In this document: positions 11,421 through 24,700 of the stretch, piece by piece
How the letters are laid out: every line of letters starts with the position of its first letter
Numbering within the stretch: position 1 is the first letter of the stretch
Assembly: GCA_025331565.1 (NCBI GenBank)
Contig: JAFREQ010000015.1
Coordinates: forward strand, 6,717,501-6,781,500
Length of the DNA: 64,000 bases
Reading direction: 5' to 3'
From: Holacanthus passer
Lineage: Eukaryota; Chordata; Actinopteri; Pomacanthidae
Program-made: the position numbers and the translations under genes
Notes under the pieces: model-generated
Databases searched by the model: none
Seen by the model: the letters and a program-made list of their open reading frames with translations, nothing else
What the model was told of the DNA's origin: nothing

Positions 11421-11443
11421 TCTATCTATCCATCCATCCATCC

Positions 11444-11497
<54 letters not shown>
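11421..11497. repeat. (TATC/CATC)n microsatellite
   Basis: Compound tetranucleotide repeat: a few CATC units inside a long TATC run, about 19 units in total. Likely highly variable between individuals. Confidence 0.97.
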
Positions 11498-11979
11498 ATT
11501 AGTATTGTCCTCTCTGTTTCTGTTGTATATGCAAAAAACAACATATGTCACATGTTGGTTTTTAGATTTGTGATTGCTTTTATTCTGAAATCTTGCAGGT
11601 GTTTCTAATATTTTCGTGACGTGTGCAGTGAAGAGGAACTGCAGCTGTGTCTCCTGCTTTGGAGCAGAGCTTGTCTATGTTTACCAGTTTGCACTGACAA
11701 ACTGTGTTCACTGAGTCAGTGTCTTGTCAAGCTTTTTCTTATATTGATATCAGTCATAATGGTCTCTGGTCTGACATTGTGTGCTCTCTGGTTAACAAAT
11801 GGGTTTCTAATTCATCCATTGTGTTGCTTACAATGCTCAAAACTGCAGGCGTGTTGTGCTCTATTGCTCAAAATGTCTTGATAATCTTCAGGTTGAAAAC
11901 AAGGAAAACGAGACCTGCAAGCACCTGACACACCTCGAAACCACCTTGGGGCACTCAGACGGACGAGGCCATCTGAGGT

Positions 11980-12172
11980 AGGGCTAAACTGGCTGGTTTA
12001 ATACTCATGGGTCTGAAAACCTCCTCCTAGCTGCATGGATAACTGAGCTTACTCACTAATGGCAGCTACAATTAGCAACAGTTAGTTACTCTGGTGAAAT
12101 ACTGCCTCCTATTTGTTTGGAGTATAAATACAACAGGTGGCCAATTCTTACATACTGCACCTTTAATGACTG
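11980..12172 (-). repeat. Possible dispersed repeat ending in tgcacctttaa
   Basis: The segment ends cttacatactgcaccttta, whose complement taaaggtgcagtatgtaag is a common start of a fish interspersed repeat. A similar start (ttaaaggttcagtacgtgg) occurs at 17103 on the plus strand. Boundaries are uncertain. Confidence 0.4.
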
Positions 12173-13734
12173 CAGTCAGGTTTCATTATTTTCATGTGGT
12201 TGTAGAACTTGATTGCTCTAATCACGTCCTGCATGCATTGTTCTCCTTTTCTTACTTTTCCTCAAAATTCTACTTGTACAGCCTCAATTGGAAATTGACA
12301 CGATTTAGTCGCATATTCAGTCGTCAAAACTCACGGCCACAGTGTGAAAATGTTTCAGCGAGCGATTTGAAATTCTTCAGCCAGGTCCAAATGTGCCTGT
12401 TGGATTTAATTTCACTCTCTTTCTCCCTCTCCCCCAAGACAATTTGTATAATTTCATCTCCTTGATCACTGTGTAATATCTGCCACTATCTGCAGTATCT
12501 CCCTCCTCCTCCTCCTCCTCCTCCAGTCTCTAAACCCACAGCAGTCAATTGGGACACTGCTGCTGTTTATCCACATGTCAATCAAAGCTGCGGGGAGAGA
12601 ATGATATCAGCTTAACAACGCCTTTTGTGCATCACAATGGCACAAAGGCCGCGCACACCCATATGTTCACATGCGTGCAGTCACAGACAGTCAGCTGCAA
12701 AGATACAAAAACACACATAGACAGATCCACTAAGCTGCATTTTAAGGCGTTTTGATCTTTTGTGTGTGTTCAGATTCTTGCTTTTGCTTTATCGGCTCAA
12801 GGACCCGTGACTCAACCAGGAGCCAAGGTTAGAGAGCTGCAAACACTTGATCGTTTCAACCTCGAATTTCTTCTTAAATAGCTCAACATTTAAATGTGAT
12901 GCTGTCACATCAAGTTGTGTTAAAGAGAAAAAAGAAAAGATGAGATGATTGCTATGAAAGAGAGAGAAAGGCGACAGGGCCACATGTGGTCGTTCTTCCC
13001 CCCGCTCCTTTGTTTGTTTTCGTCCTCCTCCTCACCTCTTCACCCCCCCGTCACCCCATCGTGAGGCGGGGAGGGAACGGCACGCCTGTTGTCATGGCTC
13101 GCCTTCTTCTCAACCAATGTCTCCATGGTGACGCTGCCTCACAGCCTTTCATCCGCTCCCACCTTCATCTCTTCCCACAGGTTGGTATCCTCCTCCATTA
13201 GCAGCTTCCTTTCCTAAGATAGTCATTTTAGCGGCTTGCATTCATTACTTCTCTCCTCTGTTGTACCCATCCGGCTCATCTCTCCCCTTGTGCCAATTAC
13301 TGTGGTTAAAGCACGGTCCTTGTCTTCAGGAGGCAGGTGGTTTCAGCCAAGAACAGAGTGAGGGCTGATTAGAGCTGCAATATGTTGTCTGAGCCATTAG
13401 GACGGAGGAGGAGGAGGAGGAAGGAGGATACAAGTGTGCTGTCTTGAGCAATACAAGGAGAGAGGAAAACTGAAGGAAAGAATGAAAGGGATGAAGGTGG
13501 AGATTCTATACAAGCTTAGCCCTTTTGAAAAGGGCACATGTCCATGTAATGCCACAGGAATGCAGCAGATGACCTGTGGGAGTGGACTAAATATGTCTGC
13601 ATTAATGAGACGTGAGTTCACCAGCTTCCGTTAATGGTCATCTTTCGATTGCATCTAGACTTCGACATTTGGGACATGTGCATTTCATTTCTTGCTCCAA
13701 GTTAGATGAGAAGATTGATGCCACTCGTATTTCT
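12173..13734. other. Intergenic DNA, no gene seen
   Basis: Short frames only, none with family similarity. Holds a (CCT)n stretch near 12501-12522 and a (GGA)n near 13403-13422. I see no signal I would annotate further. Confidence 0.5.
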
Positions 13735-13965
13735 GCAAGGTTAATATGCAGCAGGAGCCGGCTAGCTTAGCTTAGCATAAAGACTGGAAACAGAGGGAAA
13801 CAGCTAGCCTGGCTGTGTCCAAAATCCACCTCACTAATTAACATATTATATCTTTTTTGTTTAGTCCTTTCAGAAACGGAATGCGCACAAAGAAATTGTG
13901 GTTTTACAGGGTTTTATGTGCTGGACTATTTCTTGGCCAGGAGTTACATAACCCCCAATGAAATG
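13735..13965 (+). repeat. Teleost dispersed repeat, 'agcttagcttagcataaagactgg' type
   Basis: Contains the hallmark blocks cttagcataaagactggaaa, gaaacagctagcctggctg, ctcactaattaacatatta, tgtggttttacagggtttta and tgctggactatttcttggcc in order. This is one of the commonest interspersed repeats of percomorph fish, typically in introns and intergenic DNA. No coding capacity. Confidence 0.75.
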
Positions 13966-14434
13966 GTGAATTATTTTTTTATACTTTCAGTGGTATTTTC
14001 TTACCTTTGGACAGAGCCTGTTTGTATGTGAACCAGGTACATTGCAGTTTATGCTTGGACACCAGCTCTCTATGCTTTGTAATTTGTCGTGAAGTTTCCC
14101 TCCTGTGCTTTTTACCTTCCAGCCAGCTTCTCTACATTAAAGTCAGTCACATCTCGCCTCCGCCATCACACACCCGATTCTCTCGCAACCGTTCCCCGCT
14201 TTGTCGCATTCAGTCTTTCCTCAACTTAACTTCAGTCTCAACTTCTTTCCTGCTCTGCCTCCCACTAACCTGTCAACCTCCATTTTGCTCTTTTCACTCA
14301 TTATTATAACCGTCCACCCCCTCTACGTCTCTTCTCTTTGCCCTGTACATATTAATGGCTTCGAGTGTTCACCTTGGTGTTCTGACTCATCCCTTTTCAA
14401 CAGACTGACAGTGAATCTGTGTGTGCGTATGTGC

Positions 14435-14458
14435 TTTTTTTTTTTTTTTTTTTTTTTT
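14435..14458. repeat. (T)24 homopolymer
   Basis: Uninterrupted T-run. Simple sequence; length is likely unreliable in assembly. Confidence 0.95.
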
Positions 14459-14546
14459 CTCCCCCGCTGTGCTTGTGTGTGTGAGCACGTGCGCACTGAT
14501 TATGTTGAGTGTGTCTATGGCGAGGGATGCAGCGTGACGCACCGGC

Positions 14547-14554
14547 TGACGTCA
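14547..14554. promoter_or_regulatory. Full palindromic CRE (TGACGTCA) in intergenic DNA
   Basis: A perfect consensus cAMP response element inside a locally GC-rich, CpG-containing segment (gcagcgtgacgcaccggctg just before it, with a second TGACG half site). It is about 6.5 kb from the scg2b promoter and about 3.5 kb from the acsl3 3' end. A perfect 8-mer can occur by chance, so function is inference. Confidence 0.3.
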
Positions 14555-15169
14555 CATCAGAGGCAGAGGCAGGATGTGTTTTTTTGATGAAGAAATCCTG
14601 TCAATGAAATGAGAGCGGAATGAGAAACAGTAGAGCCACCGTGCGAAAATTACATTCTGTCAGAAGAGAGAGATTTGCATGTAACACATTAAGCTCAGTC
14701 GCATTTATCAATGTCATCATTAAAACAGCTGCTGGATAAACTAGTGATAATGTGCATTACTCCAAAAAGTCTTTTTTGCCTCTCTAATTGGATTTTGGTC
14801 TTTTTGCCTCCCTAATTGGCTGTGAGATGTACAGTGTCTAGGCAACCGTGGTGATTTTTATGTTCATTAAAACCTGCCACCTTTTGCTGTCCTCCTCTGC
14901 ATGACTCCATCTGGCCTGTCTCTGAATTTGAGGCTGCGGGGAGCTGTGCAAAAAGTGTGTTTTTGCACATGTGTGCTTGGACACAAACACAGATAGAGAT
15001 ATTGATTTGTTATATCCAAAACCCAACACGTCTCATTCTGATGTAGGGAAACATGTTGTGCATGTTAACACTTATCTCTGCAGTGTGACACACCCAGCAC
15101 GATTGTTTTGTGTGTGAGATTTTTAAATATGCTCTTTCTCATGCGAAAGCTGTTCTATTTTTGTCTCCC

Positions 15170-15640
15170 CTCCTCTTCTTCACAGTTCATCCTCTCATCT
15201 TTCCATTATGTTCAGTCTCATTCATCCACCCCTCCCTCCCTCCTCTCCTCCACTCTGCCTGTTTTCCAACCTCCTTCTCTGCTTCGTCCCTCCCACCATC
15301 CCTCTCTTTCTCTCTCTCTTTCCCTTTTCCTCCCCCCTTCTTCTTTTCTGGTGCTTTATCTCTGCGGTCTCTGTCTCTCCCTCCACCACTCCCTGTCGGC
15401 GGTGAGATGATGCTGTCCTGGCCGCCTCCCAAACCGTTTGCCCCCTCGCTCCTCCACCCCCACACACCTCCCTCCCTGCCTCCCTGCCTCCCTGATGCTA
15501 TAAATACCAGCATCGGTGAGTCATCGCCGAGACGTATCGGTTGCCTCTCCCTCTGATTCTCCATCCTCGCACCCCCTCCCCACTCTCCTCCTCTCTTTCC
15601 CCTTGTGTCTCTCTCCGCTCAAGCTCATTACCTCACACGT
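15170..15640. repeat. Long polypyrimidine-rich tract
   Basis: About 450 bases that are overwhelmingly C and T on the plus strand (ccctccctccctcctctcct, ctctttctctctctctttcc and similar), interrupted near 15400-15430 and by a short segment at 15490-15540 that holds a TATAAATA and a TGAGTCA. Open frames here are low-complexity Ser/Pro/Leu strings and are not genes. Confidence 0.7.
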
Positions 15641-18086
15641 TATCCCACCTCCACTTTGGCCCTGGCATCATGACGATCCAGCTGAGCTAAGCCGAGGCCC
15701 GTGCCTGGCATGGTGCAGCCCGTGTTACCGAGCGCAGCCAAAGGTCAGCTTGACACTTCATGACTAAAAACAAAACCAGCAGGAGTGTGCGCAATATGGG
15801 GAACACAGTCGAGCAAAAAGCGGAGCATCACACTCACTAACTTTCCAATTAGATGATGAGGAAATGTGCTCTCCTTAAATGCCCCCAAAGTAGCTTCAAA
15901 GTCAGATGAAACATTTTTCCTCTTTGACGACATCAAAAAGAAATATGTTCTGCATGTGCTTGTTCCAGTGCTTGATTGCTGTTATATCACACTAAAAGGG
16001 AGTGAAATACTGAAATGAAAAAGATTGCATTAGATTGCATCAAAAGAGTCTCATGTTTTACATTTTACTGTATATCTGCACAACATGTTTGGTGTCTTTG
16101 AAAGCTTTTGAATGCGGGCTTTCAATTCTGTGTGTTTGAACAGAGCTTTATCAGACAAGTGAGTTTGTAATGGTGGACCTGCTGATGAGGTTCATTAGCT
16201 TAAAGGGGTTAATGTAAAAAAAATACATAAAGATACTTTAAGGAGCATTTTTTTTAAAAGAAGGGGCCGCAGAGAGAGAAAGAGGGCAGCTCATCCTTTC
16301 CTGTCCTGCCCTATACGTCCACACTTCATGCCTCCCACCCAGCCTGTCCCCACTGCACGTCAGTGTGTCTTACATATCATTTCAACAGTCCTGCATCATA
16401 TCTGAGTCCCAACAGTCACCGCAACACCATCTCTCAGCCTCAGATGTAATTATTCTCCGTTTTCTCCAGCCACCACCCACCTCTCCAGAGTTATGAGGCA
16501 GCTCCGGTTCAGCTCCGCTCATCCTTGGGTAAACTCCAATATGGCTTACTGGCTCACACTGGAGTGTGCGCACAAAGCACAAACACAGATAAAAGTTTTT
16601 GCGCACCTCTGAGTCATAAGGAGACAGGAAGACGGGGCGAGCGAGGGAGGCAGAGAGAGAGAGAGTAGGAGAAAGAAAAAGTTGGAATAAAGTGTCAGAG
16701 AGCAAAGAGGAGATGAGCAAAGAAACACACACAAACCACATTCATACAATAGGGAAGATGTCCTTCATAGTTTTCTGCTGCTTGGTGCCGTTGTTGTTGT
16801 TGTTGTTGTCTTTATGGTTGAGACACTCTGTGTGTATGTGTGTGTGCGTGTGTGTGTGTGTGTCTGCGTCAGAATCAGTGGGCTAATGAAGGCAGCATTA
16901 TGCCTCTGACGCACTCTCTGGTCCCATAGGGTTGGATGGAGGGAATCGAGAGGAGAGGAGGGGTTAGAAGAATCACTCATCTCTCTGTGGTCTTATAGCT
17001 ACTGTTTTATTTTAAGTGAAATGCAAAAGCAATGCAGACAGAACCACTATGCAGGATTTCAGTCACCCATGTTCCTTCAGATTGATTTTACGAGAGGTTT
17101 GTTAAAGGTTCAGTACGTGGCTTTGATTTCATTTTAATGTGTATTATAACTTCCTATGTTGTGATGTGGATTTAAAGCCCGAGTGCAGCACTTATTGGGC
17201 ATCATAAGATTTATATGTGCACAACATTTTGCACAACTTGTATATATTCTAAAGATGTAAAGCAGATTGTGACGCAACAAATCAAATGAATCAAAGTGGG
17301 AGCAAAGTCAGTAGCAGGTTTACAGTGTCTCTACAGGACATACTAAATAACACTAAATAACACAGAACAATTCTTCTTCAATTTTTGATATTTTTGTCAT
17401 TCTTTAAAAGAAAGAATTGTTTTTTCTCATTCAAGCTTTTCAAACATGAATAATTGCTGTTTTTCTAAACTTCTAACTGAAAATCCTGTGGGTGTTTTGG
17501 ACCTTGGTCAGACACATATGTCAATGCATCACACGTCAGCAATTTCCTGACATTTTATAGAGCAAACAATGAACTGACTAATTGAAAAATTAGTAGATGA
17601 ATCAATAATGAAACTAATCCCTACTGCTGATACTAAACACTGGTGTAAGATCAGGGTTTAATATCCAAGATTAATTGATCATCTTGATGTGCTGGACTCA
17701 GATGCACATAACAGCAAGTGAGCAGATCCACACGGCAGGGCTGAGCTTCTTCCTTTCATAAATCAAATGATTTCACACGTCTTTGATCCAAAGTGAAAAA
17801 AGATAAAATCTTTTGTTTACTAGCTCTGATTGAAGGTCGACTCCCAGAACTGCATGTTCCATTTGCGTCGACGCGCCAAACAGTCTGTCACAGACCACAT
17901 TCACGCAAAACACACACACACACTGGCCTTCGTTGCCATAGAAACTCTGGTTTGAGGATGACTCTCATCAGGCTGCTGATCTGATCAGTCACACAGTGTT
18001 CAGGTGTTCAACACACACACACACGCACAGACACACCTCTAAAACACACAAAGCAGGAGTCATAGGAATTACAACACAAACTTTTT
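15641..18086. other. Intergenic DNA between scg2b and acsl3
   Basis: No gene recognised. Contains (GTT)n at 16788-16808 with (GT)n at 16831-16863, a possible repeat start at 17103, a partial R1 repeat at 17450-17640 and CA-rich bits at 17910-17921 and 18012-18023. The two neighbouring genes both point left, so this is downstream of acsl3 and far upstream of scg2b. Confidence 0.5.
17450..17640 (-). repeat. Partial copy of repeat family R1
   Basis: Shares acattttatagagcaaaca, gactaattgaaaaattagta and the surrounding layout with the copy at 2578-2938. Truncated at one end and more diverged. Confidence 0.5.
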
Positions 18087-20784
18087 TTTATTTCATTACA
18101 GTTTTCAAGGCCAAATCACAAATAAATAAGGAAGGAGACACTTGCAATAGCCCAACTTGCAGGGCCACTTAACCACACAAAACAAGGAGGAGACCCCGAA
18201 AACTGGTCAGTAACAAAGATTATTAAATATGCTAACAGGAGACTCTACACCTGTACAATTATTGGTAGTTTTAATGAACTTTGATCACTGGTCCCCTCCC
18301 CTTTAGATTTATTTACAATGCAAGCGAAATCAACAGGAGTGGTGAAATTCATCCTGACACCAGCCGCTGTATTTGCCTTGTCACCGGATGTACAAATGGA
18401 TGTGGTAGGACACGGCGGGGGAGCGCTTCACATTCTTAAGACCCCTGAAGACAGCTTGTGTGTGTCAGAAGGCAACTAGCTGCCTCTAGCCAGGCAGAGG
18501 AAAAGCAGCAAACAGCACAGTAAGCTACTGACTTTCCACTGAAATGTCAGGAGTGTTATAAAAAAAGGAATGAGTTCCCACCTTGTCATGGAGAGTATTG
18601 TCAATTTTTTTTTACATGCTATAACAACCCTTCTGCATTGAGCAAGTAGACATGTGCTAAGAAGTAGTTAGAGTACCTGCCTGTCCTTTTTATTAATGCA
18701 AAATATCTTCAGTGAATGCAAAGCAGGACTTGCATTAAGAGGGCAGCTGAGAAGAAAGAAAGACCGAAGCAAGTGTGTCCCTCGTACTGATGCCGTTCAG
18801 AGAATATCACCAATCTGAAGAGCTACAGTATTTAATGGTTGTGCAGGAGTTCAAATAAATGGCAGCTGACATAATCTAAAGCACTGTAGACCCATTTTAT
18901 ATACATTGCACATACAGTATCATACACATAAATCAATTTGAAGATACAGAAATGTTACTCGCACCCTATGACGTCAAGTGAGCCTATGCTATATACTCGC
19001 CGTTAAATAAGAAGTGTATTCATAAGGAGTTTCTTCAGTCACTCGACTAGAGTGCGATTCTCTCATTTCTTTCTCAAATATATATTCAAGTGCTTTCATA
19101 CAGTTGCACGCTTTACATCATGCAGTTTCTACAATGCCAAATATAAGATTTTCACTTTACAGTCTTATTAAAGAACATTACATTGTATAGCACAGCACGT
19201 TCAAATGGGCTACATCTAGACTTCCCTATCAGTGTCTCTCTACCATCCTCTTCTTTATTCCTATGCTTCCTATAGGTCTTCCAATATGCACCGAAGTGGA
19301 CAGTAACAGGCCTGGACATTCATACACTATGGAGGGGTTGCTGTATGAGTGTATTTTTTCCTTCCTAAATACTTAAAATTTGTGTATAAATATTGCACAT
19401 TCATTTCGTAGTTCATATTCATAAGTATAAAAAGATAAAAGTAACAGTAACTAGACCTACGGCGAAAAAGCATAACGTTACAGTCGCACCAAAAAGTAAC
19501 TGGGAGAGCAACCTATGAACTATTTTTCTACGCTAAAATCCCTTGGAGACATCCATACGGTGCATTGGTCATCACTGGAGGAATACGTGGCAGATGTGGC
19601 AGGGCAACGGTACGTCACTGAACCATAAAAAGAACTAATAAGACACAGGTTGCGAGGCATCCAGGAGCTGCTAAGATATGGAGACAAACTAAGTTTTGAG
19701 ATGGGGAAAAAAAAAAATCCCAACAGATGCCACTTACAGTTTACATTGGACCCTGCTGCAAAGGCCAAGAGCAGAAAAGACTGAATACTGGATCGCATCT
19801 ATGAGTCAAGTCAGTAAACACACACTCAAAAAGGTACAAACTTTGGGACACAGGCAAATAAAGGGAGAAAGAAGACAAAAAAAAAAGCTTGTAAACAAAG
19901 CCCAAAAAAAGTACAAGAAGCGTAAACAAATTGGCAATAGAAAACAGGATAAAGAACTTCAGAAAAAACAAACCCTCAGAATAATGCACCCATAAAATAA
20001 AAAAAGGTATTTAATAACGCTCAATCTCTCATGGCTTTGCAACACTGACTCCCCACACATAAAAATACTCATCAAATGGGTTTCAAAGCTAACAAACCAA
20101 ACATGAAGATAACAGCGACATAGATTAAAAAAAAAAAATCACTAAAGAGATCCCTGCATAGATTCCAACCTGAATGTTACTTAAAGCCCAGGAGGGATCC
20201 CTCTATCGGGCCCATGCTACCCCCATTTCCCTGCCAGGTATCTGCACGACCAGTCCACGACCGTTCCGAACAAGGGGAAGGCTACAGAGAGCATGTGGGA
20301 GGAGGAGCAGGAAGAGAAGCAACAGATAGGGGGGCGCTGACACTGATCCAGATACATCTAGCCTGGCGTTAGTTTAGCTTCGAGTCGTGCAGATGTCCGA
20401 CTTTGTGTGCCGCTTCGGTTGTACTAGCAAGCCAAAGGGCTAGATCCATCCAAGAGGGGCGGTGAGTGCCGTCGCGCCGTGAGCGTTGTGCCTGGTTCAG
20501 TTGTCTATGAGGGGACCTTCTGCCCTCTTTTGGTCTTGACAGAGAGCATTAAGCTGGATTCAAGTGTTTTCCCCTCCTTTGATCAAAGCTGGTCGCGGGG
20601 AAGCCAAGGAGGAGGTGCATGAGATGCTTTATGTGTCTGTATTAATATGTATGTTTGTTTGTTATCTGTATGTAAAGTATAACTCCTCTCCAAGTAGTCC
20701 TGGTATTGGCTTCTGAGCTCTTTGTGTATGTGTGCAAGTATATGTGTGGATGTGTTTCTGTGTTGTTTGGAGTGTGTCTATGTG
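18087..20784 (-). other. Probable long 3' UTR of acsl3
   Basis: About 2.7 kb following the acsl3 stop on the minus strand, without interspersed repeats or coding frames and with several A/T runs. The first strong-looking minus-strand AATAAA towards the end is at 18087-18092, just past which CA microsatellites begin. Long 3' UTRs are common for this gene in vertebrates. The exact end is inferred. Confidence 0.5.
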
Positions 20785-21665
20785 TTATTTTCCACCGTAC
20801 ATCCTCTCAATGTCTTCTTGGTAGTGAGTTTTGAGCTCCTTGCGTTTCAGTTTGAACGCGTCAGTGACCAGGCCAGTCTCTGGTGTCCAGGGCTCGGCGC
20901 TCAGACGGATCTTCTTGGGGATCTCAAAACGCTCCAGTTTTGCTGGTCGGGGGAAGAGCAGAATCGCAAGTCAGGGTGACAGATACAGTGTAACACGAGT
21001 GCAAGGCGGACACTATCACACCAAGTCTGGGCTGATAACTTGACAGAGAGCGAACCACCAGTCGCAACACTTTAATCAGTTATTTTCTGCACGAGGAGGA
21101 TGAATGTAAGTAAAGACAGACAGGCCTTTGTCCCCTACCTGAGATAGCAGTCTCAGTAATGATGCGGAGGACCTCTTTCTCCATCTGGGGGTTGTTGCAG
21201 AGGTCCTCCCATGTGCCCTTCACCTGTATCTGCTCGGCCACAGCCATTAGCTGCTTGTGGTTGGGCACCACAAAGCTGATCACATACGACTGGTCACTGA
21301 AGAATGAGCACAAAAGAGACCACGAGTTTAATCTTTTTCACCATTAGAAAGAGAGAACTCAAACTATGGCTACGGAAAATCCTTAGACAGAAGAAGATGC
21401 TGGTTGAAATGCTGGTGGGTCTGCATTTAAAAAGGAACTTGGCTTGAAGTCAAAAGTCTGGAAGAGACAGCTTGAGATGGAGTGTATGCAGGAGTTTACC
21501 TGTTGGCATAGGCACAGATGTTGTCTATGAGTGCGCAGTTCTTCAGAACAGCCTCCACTTTTCCTAGAGAGACGTACTCGCCCGCCTGTAATTTCACCAG
21601 GTCCTTCTTGCGGTCTATTGAAAGAGAACAAGCGTCACAATCCTAATAGATGCAACACTTGTACG

Positions 21666-21702
<37 letters not shown>

Positions 21703-24700
21703 AGTGTCTAGATCTCTTACCGATGATCTTGAGGCATCCGTCAGAGTGGAACTCTCCAATGTCCCCGGTGCAGAACCAACGCTGGCCGTTCCCATCCACG
21801 AAAAAGTCGTCACGGTTCCTGGTTTCATTTTTGTAGTAGCCCATCGTCACGTTGGGGCCGCCGATCAGAATTTCCCCCCGTGGGTTGGGCTTGTCTGTGC
21901 TGTAGTAACCACCTAGAGGAGCACAAACCGGATTAGAAAGAAAATATCAATGTGTTTGTTTGCCTTCTCTAAAGTTGGGCTGCTGCCATTTGACTCACCC
22001 TCCTCCCAGTCCTTCAGTGTGATCTCAGAGCAAACCAGTGGAGCGCCGACCCGTCCTGTGCTGTAGTCCCATTCTGGAAAAACACCAGGAAAAAGTCCTG
22101 CATTAGCTTGGTGAAAAATTACAAATCATATCCTTATTTGCACCTCTCTTAATTTCCCAAAGGATGGAAAAAATACAACCACTGTATCTCATCTCCTGTC
22201 TTCCCTTCCTCCCTCCATTCTCTTACTCTCACTGATGGTGCCAGCTCCGCAGGTCTCCGTCAGGCCGTAGCCCTGCCCCACAGGGCAGCACAGGCAGATG
22301 TTCATGAAGCGCTGGGTGGCAGGTGAAAGCGGAGCTCCACCGGAAAGCAACACACGTGTTTTCCCTCCCAGAAGCGCACGCACTCGTTTGAACACCAGAC
22401 TGAGGGGGTGGAGGAGGACGAGAAAAACAAAAATACACAACAGGGAGATGTTTAAAAACTAAAAAAAAAAAAAAAAAATTCAGATTAGTAAAAAGCTAGA
22501 AATAAATCTACACTGCATCCAGATATTGACTTGCTGAAGAATGCTCTCTGCAAACACAATATCAGAATCAGTGCTTTGCAATGATTCACATGTGCTAGAC
22601 AATAATTTCCTAAAGCTCTGTGCTAACAAGAATTTGTGCTGGGGTATGATTAGCCATGTTGTAACAGAGGTTAATGTTTGCTCAAGTATCACGGGCGAGG
22701 CAAATGTCAACTGTGCAGCCTTTACTGACTCATGTCTATGAGAATACGTGTGTTACCTGTCACAGAGGGGCGTGCTGTAGCCTTTGGAGATCTGCTCCAT
22801 CTTATAGTTGTAAGCCAGCACAAAGAGCGTCTTCTGGAATTTGCTCATCTCCTCCACTTTGGTCATCACATTCTTGTAGATTCGGTCCATGATTTCCTGC
22901 ACGCCAGGAAAACTCTCAGTTAACATTTTAAGGTTCAACTCTGTGGCTGTTAATGGTTATTTGCCAACATCATTTGAATGTTGAATGTTTGATATTAGTT
23001 AGAGGCCATGTTACTGATAAAATAGTTTTGATGGCAGTGTGCAGTGATACGAAGACTTACTGGTACAGCAGCCATGAGAGTAGGTTTCAGCACACTGGTA
23101 TCTCCTTTACTGCCCTTCTTTATCTTGGTGGACTGCAAAAAAGGAAACAAAACAAATGGTCAACTCTCAGTGGCCTACTGACCTGGTGACTGTCATCACT
23201 CATGTAGGTAGGTATTTTTGATGATTTTTTTCAAATTTTCAGTTTTGCCACTGGAGTTTTTTTATGTGCAAATTGAGCATATGTGTAAAAATACCTAGAG
23301 ACTGCAATATAAACCTGCTGGCCACAAGGTGTGTGTGTGTGTGTGTGTGTTTGTGTGTGGTTTTATACACTGACCTGGTCAGCTAGAGTCTGAGGAGAGG
23401 AGTAGCCGATGCGACAGCCATGTGAGATGCACACCAGTTCAGCACTGAGCTCTAAGACGTGGGCCAATGGCAGGTAGCCAATGTAGGTGTCCGTTTCACT
23501 GCCAGAACAGAAATAATGATAATAGGTTCATTTCCACAACAGACACAGAAGAACACAGTGAGGTGTGACGCAAAGATGGTAACTGAGTGTGTGAATAAAG
23601 GTGTGATGGTGTTTCAGAAAGCAATAAAGAGAGGAGGAGAGAAACTGAAAAGTGATGTCGGCATACTTGAGGTTTGGAATTCGCTCAGCCATGCCAGTGA
23701 TTCCAGCAATGATATTGCCATGGGAGATCATGACACCCTTGGGGATGCCTGTGGAGCCGCTGGTGTACATGATGACGGCGATGTCCGAAGGCTCTGGCTG
23801 TCTGCGGTCTACTTCTACTGCAGAGACAGAGGAGCAGTGATGGTTAGAGAGGAAATCGATCACACGGCAATATAAACATTATTAACTGTAATGCTGAGTT
23901 ATTATGAAGAAATGCCTGCTCAGAAAGCACAGAAACATACAGGCAAAATAAGTGATAATGCTTTTCAAATAATGGTATGCTATAAAAGGACGCAACCAAC
24001 AACTTTCATTATGGATTCATCAGTTGATTCTTTACTCAATCATTTTAGTCTATAAAACATCATATAACAGTGAAGATGTTTTGCTCAACCAAACCATCCT
24101 AAAGGCGAGGTATTCAATTTCCAATGATATAAAACAGATGAAAGCAGCAAATCTAACGTTTAATCAACTGCTTGATAATCGACTCAAACGATTAGTCAAA
24201 TATCAAAATTCAATGTAGGTTAACTTTATCATATAAGATCATTATTCTTATTTTTCATATAACAGAATCAGTATAGATATTTGAAAAAAAATACAAGGAA
24301 AGGTGATGTCCGAGGTCTGGCAGCATGTTTAATGAACAGTACTTCTGTTATTTACTGCATATACTCACCTAAATAAACACTGTGATTGGGCATGTATCAA
24401 TGATAGATTATTTTAGCCCTATCCCCTCCTTCAATTAACTGAATGCATTAATGGTTATGTATAGTGTGTGTTCTACTTTAAGCATCCAAGCTTTTCTAAT
24501 ATGTAAACATATTTGTTTTTGCTCATCAAACACCGTAAGAGGGAGAGTTTTAATATAGCTCAAGTTGTAGCACAAACATAATTTCTGTTTCCCCTCATTT
24601 TCCTGAAAAGTTGGCCGACATCGGGTCTGATCCGACCTCTTGCTAACCCTGTCATGCATGACACATCACTCCAATCACACAACAGGGTGTCGGCTTTGTA

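Noticed and set aside
15108..15564. Overlapping frames of 65-148 codons in the pyrimidine-rich tract
   Set aside because: Low-complexity Ser/Pro/Leu or Arg/Gly/Glu strings that follow directly from CT-repeats on either strand.
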